Positions 1 through 8,143 are shown, numbered from the stretch's first letter. The stretch: 64,000 bases of DNA from Halomonas qaidamensis (GCF_025917315.1 NZ_CP080627.1:868001-932000), one strand, 5' to 3'. Notes: a model not told the origin generated them from the sequence alone. Translations and numbers: made by a program.

Positions 1-2177
1 TCTGTTGCGAACAGTTCAGCGTGGCGTGGGCGCATGCCGCCGTTGCCGCAGACGTATAAATTCCAGCCGTTTTCGGTGGCGATAATACCGATATCCTTAC
101 TTTGAGCCTCGGCGCACTCCCGGGTACAGCCTGACACACCAAACTTAATCTTGTGGGGCGCGCGCAGGCCCTTGTAGCGGTTTTCAAGTTTAATCGCCAT
201 GCCCACGCTGTCCTGCACGCCGTAGCGACACCACGTGCTGCCAACACAGGACTTCACCGTGCGCAGCGACTTGCCATAGGCGTGGCCGGTTTCAAAACCG
301 GCCTCAATGAGCTCGCCCCAGATAGCGGGGAGGTCTTCTAAGCGTGCGCCGAACAGATCGATGCGCTGGCCGCCGGTGACTTTGGTGTAAAGCTGGTACT
401 TCTGGGCCACTTGCCCCAGCACGACTAACTTATCGGGGGTGATTTCACCGCCTGCAATGCGCGGCACCACCGAGTAGGTGCCGTTTTTCTGCATATTGGC
501 CATAAAAGTGTCATTGGTATCTTGCAGCGGCACGTGAGCAGCATCGGTGATTGGTTCGTTAAAGCAGGACGCCAGAATAGAGGCGACGGCAGGCTTGCAA
601 ATAGCGCAGCCAAGGCAGTGAGACTCGGGGTTGCCATGCTTTTTAATTAACGCACTGAAGGTTTTGATGCCTTCAACGCGCACAATGTCGTAAAGCGCTT
701 GGCGGGTATAGGCGAAGTGCTCGCAGAGTGATTTATCGACTTCAACACCGCGCGCTTCCAGCTCATGGTCAACCACGCTTTTGAGCAGTGCGGTGCAGCC
801 ACCACAGCCCGTGCTGGCTTTGGTCGCCCCTTTGACGTTGCCAAGGTCAGCGGCCCCGCCATCAATGGCGGTGCAAATATCGCCTTTAGTAACGTTATGG
901 CATGAACAAATCATTGCGGTTTCAGGCAGCGCGTCTGGGCCTAGTGCTGGGGCGGCTCCACTTTGCTGGGGAAGAATCAACGAAGCGGGCTCTTTGGGCA
1001 GCTCAATGCCGTTGGCGTAGTACTGTAAGAGGGTGTCGTACGCGCTGTTATCGCCTACCAACATTGCGCCCAGCAGCTTTCTACCATCGCTGGTTACCAC
1101 CATCTTGCGATACACCTGGGTGAGTGGGTCGAGATAGCGAAACATGCGCGCACCGGGGTTTTGAGTACCATGGGCATCGCCGATAGAACCCACATCCACA
1201 CCCAGTAACTTCAGCTTGGTGCTCATATCGGCACCGCTAAAGTGTGTGTTGCCGCCCGTCAGGGTGGACAGCGCTGCCTTGGCCATTTGGTAGCCTGGGG
1301 CGACTAAACCAAAAATACTCTCATTCCATAGCGCGACTTCGCCAATGGCGAGAATGGCAGGATCGCTGGTGTAGCATTGGTCATCAATAACCACGCCGCC
1401 GCGCTCGCCAATGCTCAAACCGCATTCGCGCGCCAAGGTGTCTTGTGGACGAATGCCTGCTGAAAACACTATCAGGTCGGTTTCCAGTACCTTGTCATCC
1501 TGGAATACCATGCGCAGGCGGCTGGTTTCGCCAGGTTCGATACGCTGGGTAGCGCGCTCGGTAAGCACTTGGACGCCCAGCGCTTCAATTTTTTCCTTGA
1601 GTAGTTCACCACCTTCGTTATCTACCTGCATGGGCATCAGGCGTGGGGCAAACTCAACCACAGCGGTATCCAGATTAAGATCGCGTAGCGCATTGGCGGC
1701 TTCCAACCCAAGTAACCCACCACCGACGACCACCCCATTTGTTGCGTTTTCTGCTGCTGCTTGAATGGCGTCCAGATCATCCAGCGTGCGATACACCAAA
1801 CAACCTTCACTGTCGTTGCCGGGAATGGGCGGCACAAACGGGAAGGAGCCGGTGGCCAGAACCAGCTGGTCATACGGGTAGCTGCCCTGGGCAGTGATTA
1901 CGGTTTGCTGTTCACGATCAATGCGAGTGACCGCCTCACCGCTGCGCAAACTAATGCCATGGGTGGTGTAGTAATCTGCCTCGCATAGCGCAAGCGACTC
2001 TGCGTCGCGTCCGCTAAAGTACTCTGAAAGATGCACGCGGTCGTAGGCACGTTGGCGCTCTTCGCCAAACACGGTTACTTGAAAACGTCCCAGTGCCTCG
2101 CTCTCAACCAGCTGTTCGACCAAGTGGTGGCCGACCATGCCGTTACCAATAATGATCAGTTTTGTTAGGGTTGCCAT
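1..2177 (-). CDS. nirB: Assimilatory nitrite reductase large subunit (3' end outside window)
   Basis: Reduces nitrite to ammonium in the cytoplasm with NAD(P)H, FAD, siroheme and a 4Fe-4S cluster. I translated the reverse strand from the ATG at 2177 and read 725 residues without a stop to the window edge, so roughly the last 100 or more residues are missing. Visible in order: FAD-binding GNGMVGH near residue 11, a second nucleotide-binding GGGLLGLEAA near residue 150, a BFD-like 2Fe-2S segment beginning CSCHNV near residue 424 and CGGCTALL near 460, then the siroheme/4Fe-4S half with CVGSTWCRYG near 645 and CTRECAEAQSKD near 684. It starts two bases after the stop of the NasC-like gene, so the two are translationally coupled. 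The small subunit NirD, if present, would lie beyond the left edge. Confidence 0.95.
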   Translation of the reverse strand, partial: MATLTKLIIIGNGMVGHHLVEQLVESEALGRFQVTVFGEERQRAYDRVHLSEYFSGRDAESLALCEADYYTTHGISLRSGEAVTRIDREQQTVITAQGSYPYDQLVLATGSFPFVPPIPGNDSEGCLVYRTLDDLDAIQAAAENATNGVVVGGGLLGLEAANALRDLNLDTAVVEFAPRLMPMQVDNEGGELLKEKIEALGVQVLTERATQRIEPGETSRLRMVFQDDKVLETDLIVFSAGIRPQDTLARECGLSIGERGGVVIDDQCYTSDPAILAIGEVALWNESIFGLVAPGYQMAKAALSTLTGGNTHFSGADMSTKLKLLGVDVGSIGDAHGTQNPGARMFRYLDPLTQVYRKMVVTSDGRKLLGAMLVGDNSAYDTLLQYYANGIELPKEPASLILPQQSGAAPALGPDALPETAMICSCHNVTKGDICTAIDGGAADLGNVKGATKASTGCGGCTALLKSVVDHELEARGVEVDKSLCEHFAYTRQALYDIVRVEGIKTFSALIKKHGNPESHCLGCAICKPAVASILASCFNEPITDAAHVPLQDTNDTFMANMQKNGTYSVVPRIAGGEITPDKLVVLGQVAQKYQLYTKVTGGQRIDLFGARLEDLPAIWGELIEAGFETGHAYGKSLRTVKSCVGSTWCRYGVQDSVGMAIKLENRYKGLRAPHKIKFGVSGCTRECAEAQSKDIGIIATENGWNLYVCGNGGMRPRHAELFAT

Positions 2178-2179
2178 GG

Positions 2180-3514
2180 TTATGCCGCCTCTGACGTCGG
2201 TGGGTGAGATGAAGAAGACGATGATGAAGAAGCAGGGCTGGGCGCGTTATCAGCGTGCTGTGTTTGCAATGCCTCGACATCGGCTGGGCCAAACAGTAGT
2301 GCTTGGCGGCAAGCCGTCAGGTCAATGCTTGCCAAGGCCTGCTCGAAATACCAAGGGCCGTGGCGGGTGTCGCTATACAGCACTGCCCCTTCAAGCTGGC
2401 CATCGCGGAGCAGCAGGCGGCGGTAGTCGCCGTTTTCTGGATCGCGATAGCACAACACATCATGTTCGGGGGCTGCTTCGGTAGGGCCAAACGCGAACAG
2501 TGCTACGCCGCTAACTTTCAACTTGGTAGCGGTAGGAGCCTCTTGATAGCCATCGGGTGTTTCGCCGCACAGCACGGCTGCCAATACGTCAACCTGGCGC
2601 CAAATCGGCTCCACTAGCCCATAGGTGTGCTGCTCAAATTGGCAGCACTCGCCTAGGGCAGAAATATGTGGGTCAGACGTGGAAAGGTGCGCGTCAACCA
2701 CAATGGCTCGTTCGCAGCTAAGTCCCGCCTGTTGCCCCAGCGCTACATTGGGCGTAATGCCCGCCGCGACAATCACACTATCGGCGGGTAAGTGGCGGCC
2801 ATCGCTAAGCATGACCGCCTTGACGCGTCCGTGGCCGTTATCTTCCAGTGCAGCAAGCGAGGCGTTTGTTTCGATGTGGAGACCACGCTTACTCAGGGTG
2901 TTCTCCAGCAGTTGGGCGGCGGTTTCATCCAGCTGGCGATTCATTAAACGCGTGCTGCGTTGAAGTACGCTAACCGTGAGTGTTTGGCCTCCGCGCTTGC
3001 GCAGACCTTCGGCGGCTTCCAGGCCAAGCAGGCCACCGCCGATAATGACCGCCTTACCACCACGCTGTGCGATAGCGGCTAGGGTGGTGGCGTCTTGCAC
3101 GTCGCGAAAGCCATGAACGCCCGCAAGCGCAATGCCGGGAATCTTTGGCATCGTTGGTCGTGAACCCGTCGCAATCACTAAGCGGTCGTAATGCAAGCGG
3201 CGGTTGCTATCCGTAGTAAGGCTGCGGTTGTTGCGATCAATAGTGGCGACTTTTTCGCCGAGCAGCAGGGTAATGCCCTGTTCGTCGTACCATGCCTGGT
3301 CACGAAAAGTAAGCGCATCGGTGGCGAGCTCGCCTGCTAATAAAGGAGAAAGCAAAATGCGGTTATAGGCAGGCACGGGCTCTTCACCAATAACGGTGAT
3401 CTGTGCTGGCCGTTGTGGGTGGCAGACCAGCGCTTCAATTAGGCGATGGCTGGCCATGCCATTACCAATGATAACGAGGTGATCGATAGGTGAGCACCGG
3501 GAAGTGATTTCCAT
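2180..3514 (-). CDS. nasC: NasC-like FAD/NAD(P)H oxidoreductase, electron donor for nitrate reductase
   Basis: Predicted flavoprotein of 444 residues that passes electrons from NAD(P)H to the assimilatory nitrate reductase. FAD motif IIGNGMASH lies at residues 15-23, ATGSRP near 115-120, and the NAD(P)H-binding IIGGGLLGLEAAEGL at 157-171. It resembles the N-terminal half of NirB, as NasC proteins do. I start it at 3514, where GAAGGAGCCACCT precedes ATG; an upstream in-frame ATG at 3580 lies inside the leader terminator and has no ribosome binding site. The C-terminus is odd: eight serines in a row before the last residues, probably an unstructured tail. It is first in the operon with nirB. 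An alternative name is a generic nitrite reductase-associated FAD oxidoreductase. Confidence 0.85.
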   Translation of the reverse strand: MEITSRCSPIDHLVIIGNGMASHRLIEALVCHPQRPAQITVIGEEPVPAYNRILLSPLLAGELATDALTFRDQAWYDEQGITLLLGEKVATIDRNNRSLTTDSNRRLHYDRLVIATGSRPTMPKIPGIALAGVHGFRDVQDATTLAAIAQRGGKAVIIGGGLLGLEAAEGLRKRGGQTLTVSVLQRSTRLMNRQLDETAAQLLENTLSKRGLHIETNASLAALEDNGHGRVKAVMLSDGRHLPADSVIVAAGITPNVALGQQAGLSCERAIVVDAHLSTSDPHISALGECCQFEQHTYGLVEPIWRQVDVLAAVLCGETPDGYQEAPTATKLKVSGVALFAFGPTEAAPEHDVLCYRDPENGDYRRLLLRDGQLEGAVLYSDTRHGPWYFEQALASIDLTACRQALLFGPADVEALQTQHADNAPSPASSSSSSSSHPPTSEAA

Positions 3515-3551
3515 AGGTGGCTCCTTCAATTCAACATGTGTGTCAGGCAAC

Positions 3552-3611
3552 AAAAAAACGCCCCTGACACAGCCTTTCATTAAGAAAGGTGCATCAGGGG
3601 CGTCGTTGCCC
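3552..3611 (-). terminator. Leader attenuator of nasC-nirB: intrinsic terminator with overlapping ANTAR-type hairpin
   Basis: Read on the minus strand, a perfect 10-bp arm pair (ACGCCCCTGA at 3558-3567 and TCAGGGGCGT at 3594-3603) encloses an inner CCTTTC/GAAAGG stem and is followed by seven U residues (3552-3558), a textbook intrinsic terminator only 38 bases before the nasC start. Overlapping its 5' arm, GGGC-AACGAC-GCCC (3598-3611) forms a hairpin with a six-base loop having A at position 1 and G at position 4, the hallmark of RNA bound by ANTAR proteins. The two folds are mutually exclusive. Binding by the NasR encoded at 25195-26532 is inferred. Confidence 0.8.
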
Positions 3612-3691
3612 GTTAGCGTCGTTAAGTCACGTCATTGAGTACGCTGTGCAGCCGCCGTTGGCTGCCAAGTTGTCTCTTATGCTCAGTAAGC

Positions 3692-3707
3692 AGCAAAAAA
3701 TTAGCCA
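3692..3707 (-). promoter_or_regulatory. Sigma54 promoter (-24/-12) for nasC-nirB
   Basis: On the minus strand the sequence reads TGGCTAATTTTTTGCT, matching the sigma54 consensus TGGC-N7-TTGCW with the invariant GG and GC ten bases apart. Predicted transcription start is near 3682, giving a leader of about 170 bases that contains the attenuator. Sigma54 control fits nitrogen-regulated nitrate assimilation. Confidence 0.75.
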
Positions 3708-3796
3708 GCTCCTTCCTTGGTATGAATTAATCCTTTTTAATCAGTTGCTTGATTTTTGAGGTACCCACAAGCCTGCACCTGAGTAACTGAGTAAGC

Positions 3797-3811
3797 GCAC
3801 ACTATTAGTGC
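3797..3811. promoter_or_regulatory. NtrC-type binding site between divergent nitrate promoters
   Basis: GCACACTATTAGTGC is a GCAC-N7-GTGC palindrome, the spacing and half-sites of NtrC operators. It lies about 115-130 bp upstream of the predicted nasC start of transcription and about 160-170 bp upstream of that of nasA, usual enhancer distances for sigma54 promoters, so it could serve both. Confidence 0.6.
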
Positions 3812-3941
3812 GTTTGGCGAGCACTGCGCACGGTCATAGGTCGCTCATCCCAATAAAAGGCACTGTAAGGGCTGCCAAAAGGCTGCGTGAGTTATTTTAA
3901 ACTTCTGTTTTTTAAGATTATTTAATTTTTTTAAGCGGTTT

Positions 3942-3957
3942 GGGCTTATTGTTTGCA
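3942..3957 (+). promoter_or_regulatory. Sigma54-like promoter for nasA
   Basis: GGGCTTATTGTTTGCA keeps the GG (3943-3944) and GC (3955-3956) of sigma54 promoters at the correct ten-base spacing and has a good TTTGCA -12 element; the first base of TGGC is G instead of T. Predicted start near 3968 gives a 200-base leader with the attenuator in its second half. Confidence 0.6.
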
Positions 3958-4066
3958 AAAATATTGGTAACAAGTAATAACGGCTCATTGCAGTGTATTA
4001 GCCAAATAAAACACAACGACTAAGCGCAACGAACAACACTAACTGCAGCAAACCACTGATGAGTAT

Positions 4067-4141
4067 GGCACCCAGGGTGGTGCCCCTGAGACAACGGCGT
4101 CCAGGCAGGCTTCTTTTGAGAGGCTCGCTTGGGCGCTTTTT
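4067..4141 (+). terminator. Leader attenuator of nasA: tandem hairpins overlapping an intrinsic terminator
   Basis: First hairpin: GGCACC (4067-4072), loop CAGGGU, GGUGCC (4079-4084). Immediately next, CCUG-A-GAC (4085-4092), six-base loop AACGGC (A at 1, G at 4), GUCCAGG (4099-4105): seven pairs with one bulged A. The terminator 5' arm GCGUCCAGGC (4097-4106) reuses the second hairpin's 3' arm and pairs over ten positions with GCUUGGGCGC (4127-4136), with an inner GCUUCU/AGAGGC stem, then five U (4137-4141). This is the architecture of ANTAR-controlled leaders such as nasF of Klebsiella. Binding by NasR is inferred. Confidence 0.82.
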
Positions 4142-4167
4142 GCTTTTTAACGCCGGAGGAAAACGCA

Positions 4168-6906
4168 ATGCCAAAGGCTGAACGGCTCGCTGAAGGTGAT
4201 ATCCGCACCACGTGCCCCTACTGCGGTGTTGGCTGCGGAGTAAAAGCGACATTAGACAGTGGCAGCGTCATTGCAGTGGAAGGGGATCGTGAACACCCTG
4301 CTAACTACGGGCGCCTGTGTGTTAAAGGCACGGCGCTGCATGAAACGCTGGGAGCGCACGGCCGCTTGGGATCCCCGCGGGTGGGTGGAAAAGACGTTTC
4401 CTGGGAGCAGGCGTTAACCGAAACGGCACGGCGTTTACAGGCGCAGCGTAACGCGCATGGCAATCATACGGTTGCCGCCTATCTTTCGGGGCAGCTGTTA
4501 ACGGAAGATTACTATGTGGCTAATAAGCTGTTTAAAGGCTTTTTAGGCACGCCGCATCTGGATACCAATTCGCGGCTGTGTATGGCGTCGGCAGTGGCGG
4601 GCTATAAGCGCGCGTTTGGCGCTGACGCGGTACCCTGTAACTATGAAGATTTAGAAGAAGCGGAGCTGGTGGTGTTGGTCGGCTCGAATCTGGCCTGGAA
4701 CCATCCAGTGTTGTATCAGCGCCTGAAAGTTGCCAAAGAGCGCAATCCACTGATGCGCGTGGTGGTCATCGACCCAAGAGTGACCGATAGCTGCGAAATT
4801 GCCGACCTGTATCTGGGCATTCGGCCGGGCAGCGATGCTTACTTGTTCAACGGGCTATTGGCGTGGATGTCAGCACACCAGCGGCTAGACAGCGTCTATC
4901 TTGAAGGTCATACCGAAGGGTTTGACGAGGCATTAAGCGCCGCTCAGCAAAGCGCTGGCAGCGTGCATGATGTTGCAGTAGCCTGTGACGTTGACCCTGA
5001 ACGTTTAGAAACCTTTTACTACTGGTTTGCCAGCCAACTGCATGTCGTCACGCTCTATTCCCAAGGCGTCAATCAGTCAACCAGTGGCACCGATAAGTGT
5101 AATGCCATCATTAATTGCCATTTGGCGGGCGGTCAACTTGGCCTGCCGGGGGCTGGGCCGTTTTCAATTACTGGCCAACCCAATGCCATGGGCGGTCGAG
5201 AAGTGGGTGGGCTTGCTAATCAGTTGGCAGCGCACATGGACTACCACACCCCCGGTGCGCTTGATCTGGTCAGTCGCTTTTGGGCCACAAAACACTTAAC
5301 ACCCGTGTTGCCAGATGCCCCCGGCCATAAGGCGGTTGAACTGTTTGATGCCATTGACCGCGGTGAGATTACGGCGTTATGGGTAATGGCAACCAACCCG
5401 GCCGTTAGCATGCCGGATGGCGCAAAGGTACGCCGTGCGTTGGCAAGGTGTCCGTTAGTGATTGTCTCGGAATGCGTTGCCAACACTGATCTACTGCCCT
5501 ACGCCGATATTGTGCTACCCGCGTCTGGTTGGGCAGAAAAAGATGGCACGGTCACCAATTCCGAGCGACGTATTTCCCGCCAGCGCGGCATGCTGACTCC
5601 CCCTGGCGAAGCTCAGCACGACTGGTGGATTATTTGCGAAGTTGCCAAGCGCCTGGGTTTTGCAGAAGCGTTTAGCTACTCCCACCCATGGGAAATTTTC
5701 GACGAGCACGCTAGGCTATCCGGCTTTGAAAACAGCGGTACGAGCAAGCGGCTGTTTGATATCTCGGGACTGGCAGGCAAAGGGCAGGACGCTTATGATG
5801 CGCTCTCGCCGATTCAGTGGCCGGTTAATCACGCTGCGCCTCGGGGCACGCCAAGGCTGTTTGAAAAGGGGGTGTTTGCCACGGCCAATGGTAGAGCTAA
5901 GCTACTGCCGATTACGCCGCGATTGCCCGAACAGAGGCTTAGTACCACCTATCCGCTGCGGCTGAATACTGGGCGTGTGCGCGATCAGTGGCACACTATG
6001 ACCCGCACCGCCAGAGCACCGCGGCTGATGAATCATCGGGCAGAACCATTTATTGAGCTGCACCCTGTGGATGCGGCCAATGCGGGCGTCTCTGACCAAG
6101 GGCTTGCGATGCTGTCGGCAACTGAAGGTGAGTACCGTGGGCGAGTGCGTATTTCAAACGCCCAGCGGCAAGGGGAAGTGTTCGTGCCCATGCACTGGAC
6201 CGACTGTTTTACCAAGCAGGGGCGCAGCGGTGCACTGCTCACCGGCTATACCGACCCCGTGTCTGGCCAGCCGGAAAGTAAGCAGGGCGCGGTGGCATTA
6301 ACGAAGCTTGACATGGCTTGGCAAGCAACGCTGCTGGTGGCAAATGAGCAAACCAACACGGGTAGCCCCCGTTGGTGTAAGAGCGCTTATTGGTCGCGTA
6401 TTCCCATGGGCAGCTGCGAGCGCTGGCAGCTTGCCGATACGGCACCGGTCAGTAACTGGTTAGCAACAGTAGAAGCGTGGCTGGGTGTACCTGCATCGCT
6501 GTGGTGCGAGGATAGCACGAGTGCCAGGCTGCGCGCGGCAGGGGTAGTGAAGGGCCAGTTGCGCTGGTGGCTAATGGTAGGGCCACCGCAAGAGTTGCCT
6601 GGGTTAGCCTGGCTTGAGGCGCGCTTTAAAGACGTTACGCTAGACACTGCTCATCGCCAGCGGCTACTGGCAGGTTGCGATGATGGCGCGGTAGATGCAG
6701 GCCCCGTGGTGTGTAGCTGTCATCAGGTAGGACAAGCCACTATTGTTAAGGCTATCCGCAGTGGCGACACCAGCGTGGAAGCCCTTGGTGCGCGGCTGGC
6801 CTGCGGCACCCAGTGTGGCAGCTGTATTCCAGAACTAAAATCATTACTTGAAGAGGAGCGGCCAAATGCGTGCGCTAAGCAAACAACTAACCCAGAAATG
6901 GCCTGA
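4168..6906 (+). CDS. nasA: Assimilatory nitrate reductase catalytic subunit
   Basis: A 912-residue cytoplasmic molybdenum enzyme that reduces nitrate to nitrite. The N-terminus carries the 4Fe-4S ligands TCPYCGVGCG (C16, C19, C23) and C51 in GRLCVKG, followed by the bis-MGD molybdopterin oxidoreductase domains and a molydopterin-dinucleotide binding C-terminal domain (NTGRVRDQWHTMTRT). A BFD-type 2Fe-2S module closes the protein (CSC at 849-851 and CGSC at 883-886), as in NasA of enterobacteria, where it receives electrons from a NasC-type partner. I start it at 4168, after CGGAGGAAAACGCA; an in-frame TTG at 4129 lies inside the leader terminator. It overlaps the downstream methyltransferase by 41 bases and is expected to be controlled by the sigma54 promoter and attenuator just upstream. 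Confidence 0.95.
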   Translation: MPKAERLAEGDIRTTCPYCGVGCGVKATLDSGSVIAVEGDREHPANYGRLCVKGTALHETLGAHGRLGSPRVGGKDVSWEQALTETARRLQAQRNAHGNHTVAAYLSGQLLTEDYYVANKLFKGFLGTPHLDTNSRLCMASAVAGYKRAFGADAVPCNYEDLEEAELVVLVGSNLAWNHPVLYQRLKVAKERNPLMRVVVIDPRVTDSCEIADLYLGIRPGSDAYLFNGLLAWMSAHQRLDSVYLEGHTEGFDEALSAAQQSAGSVHDVAVACDVDPERLETFYYWFASQLHVVTLYSQGVNQSTSGTDKCNAIINCHLAGGQLGLPGAGPFSITGQPNAMGGREVGGLANQLAAHMDYHTPGALDLVSRFWATKHLTPVLPDAPGHKAVELFDAIDRGEITALWVMATNPAVSMPDGAKVRRALARCPLVIVSECVANTDLLPYADIVLPASGWAEKDGTVTNSERRISRQRGMLTPPGEAQHDWWIICEVAKRLGFAEAFSYSHPWEIFDEHARLSGFENSGTSKRLFDISGLAGKGQDAYDALSPIQWPVNHAAPRGTPRLFEKGVFATANGRAKLLPITPRLPEQRLSTTYPLRLNTGRVRDQWHTMTRTARAPRLMNHRAEPFIELHPVDAANAGVSDQGLAMLSATEGEYRGRVRISNAQRQGEVFVPMHWTDCFTKQGRSGALLTGYTDPVSGQPESKQGAVALTKLDMAWQATLLVANEQTNTGSPRWCKSAYWSRIPMGSCERWQLADTAPVSNWLATVEAWLGVPASLWCEDSTSARLRAAGVVKGQLRWWLMVGPPQELPGLAWLEARFKDVTLDTAHRQRLLAGCDDGAVDAGPVVCSCHQVGQATIVKAIRSGDTSVEALGARLACGTQCGSCIPELKSLLEEERPNACAKQTTNPEMA

Positions 6907-7765
6907 GGCCTTTATGCGCCTGAGCCAGCGGGTGTTAGCGCCCTTTGGCCGCGAATCAGCCACGCGCTTACGCCTTCCGCTTAGCGGCGAATGCCGTTCT
7001 GGAACGGTCTATTTAGTCGGTGCAGGAAGCGGCGATATGGAACTGCTCACCCTAAAGGCAGCGCGACTATTAATGCAGGCCGATGCGGTAGTCTATGACC
7101 GATTAGTGGGGGACGATGTGCTGGGGCTGATACCGCCAGGCACCGAACGCTATTACGTGGGAAAAGCCCGCGGGCATCATAGTGTGCCTCAGGATGAGAT
7201 AGGCGCGCTGATCGTCTCGCTTGCTCGGGCGGGCAAGTCGGTTGTGCGTTTGAAAGGTGGCGACCCAGGCGTGTTTGGGCGCATGGGTGAGGAGCTGGGA
7301 GCATTAGCAAATGCCGCAATATCCGCTGAAATAGTGCCAGGCATTACCGCTGCATCGGCAGCCGCTGCTGGCATGGGAATTCCGTTAACAGACCGTGGCC
7401 ACGCCCAACAGCTGCGCTTTATCACAGCGCAACTGTGTCGGGAGGGCGGCACGCCGGACTGGGCCAACCTTGCCCGTCAGGATGAAACCCTGGTGTTTTA
7501 TATGGGGCTTTCCAAAGTAGACGCTATTTGCCACGGCCTACGCCAAGCGGGTCTGCCGGATACGTGGCCCATTATGTTGGTGGCCAATGCTAGCCAGCCC
7601 GAACAGCAATCATTGGTGGGCACGTTAGCGGACATGCCCGCGCGACTCGCTGCTCAACCGTTACCCTCGCCATGCCTGATTATGGTGGGCAGCGTGGTGA
7701 GCATGGTGGCAGACAGTCCTGCCGCGAGCACGTTAGCCACTTATAGTGATCAAACGTCATCGTAA
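6866..7765 (+). CDS. cobA: Uroporphyrinogen-III C-methyltransferase (SUMT)
   Basis: Transfers two methyl groups from S-adenosylmethionine to uroporphyrinogen III, making precorrin-2, the precursor of siroheme needed by NirB. The 299-residue protein has the family signatures YLVGAGSGD near residue 51, the VRLKGGDPGVFGR segment near 130, and PGITAASAAAAGMGIPLT near 160. An N-terminal extension of about 45 residues precedes the catalytic domain. Start chosen at 6866 (ATG after AAGAGGAGCGG); the gene overlaps the end of nasA by 41 bases, so the pair is co-transcribed. No precorrin-2 dehydrogenase/ferrochelatase part (CysG N-terminal half) is fused or adjacent, so that step must be encoded elsewhere. 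Confidence 0.92.
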   Translation: MRALSKQLTQKWPEAFMRLSQRVLAPFGRESATRLRLPLSGECRSGTVYLVGAGSGDMELLTLKAARLLMQADAVVYDRLVGDDVLGLIPPGTERYYVGKARGHHSVPQDEIGALIVSLARAGKSVVRLKGGDPGVFGRMGEELGALANAAISAEIVPGITAASAAAAGMGIPLTDRGHAQQLRFITAQLCREGGTPDWANLARQDETLVFYMGLSKVDAICHGLRQAGLPDTWPIMLVANASQPEQQSLVGTLADMPARLAAQPLPSPCLIMVGSVVSMVADSPAASTLATYSDQTSS

Positions 7766-7890
7766 GACATTGGGAACTTGATCAATCTCATTGGGTCACA
7801 GGAGCGGCGAAACAAATAGGAATGGCGGCAACAGTCAGGGCAGGACAAACGATTGCGTCGCCAGATAAGCGTTTGTTAATGTCTATTGGT

Positions 7891-7959
7891 AAAGACTGTT
7901 TTTTCAAAGACTGTTTTTTCAAAGACTAAGCTTTCAAAAACTAAGTTTTCAAAAGACTG
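7891..7959. repeat. 15-bp imperfect tandem repeat upstream of arfA
   Basis: AAAGACTGTTTTTTC occurs twice exactly (7891-7905, 7906-7920), then as AAAGACTAAGCTTTC (7921-7935) and AAAAACTAAGTTTTC (7936-7950), ending with a partial copy to 7959, directly before the arfA ribosome binding site. The rest of 7766-7890 shows nothing recognisable. Confidence 0.8.
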
Positions 7960-7970
7960 AGGAGTACACC

Positions 7971-8120
7971 GTGAAAAAAGGCAAAATACGCGATAACGCA
8001 CTGAAAGCGCAGCTGCGAACGCCCATGTTCAAAATGCAGCAGCAAACACCGAAAAAAGGCAAGGGTAGCTACTCCCGCAAAGGCAAAGCCTCAGAGCGAG
8101 GGCATCGCCAAGTCGCTTGA
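7971..8120 (+). CDS. arfA: Alternative ribosome-rescue factor A
   Basis: A 49-residue basic protein matching ArfA, which recruits release factor RF2 to ribosomes stalled on mRNAs lacking a stop codon, as back-up to tmRNA. The conserved core is visible: KGKIRDNALKAQL near the N-terminus and the KKGKGSYSRKGK block at residues 28-39. It begins with GTG after GAGGAGTACACC. The protein is shorter than E. coli ArfA (72 residues) and ends shortly after the basic block, at the length expected for the active, cleaved form. Its last codons and stop lie in a 20-bp hairpin (see the next entry). It stands alone between cobA and a convergent response regulator. Confidence 0.85.
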   Translation: MKKGKIRDNALKAQLRTPMFKMQQQTPKKGKGSYSRKGKASERGHRQVA

Positions 8121-8143
8121 ACAGGCGTTTTGGCGATGCCTTC
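8098..8143 (+). promoter_or_regulatory. Hairpin spanning the arfA stop codon (probable RNase III target)
   Basis: Arms 8098-8112 and 8129-8143 pair without a gap (14 Watson-Crick or wobble pairs plus G8112-U8129); after one U-U mismatch, CGCTT (8114-8118) pairs with AGGCG (8123-8127) around a GAAC loop. The TGA at 8118-8120 sits at the tip. No U-run follows, so it is not a simple terminator. In E. coli, a hairpin in arfA is cut by RNase III, giving non-stop mRNA; the same use here is inferred. Confidence 0.75.
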
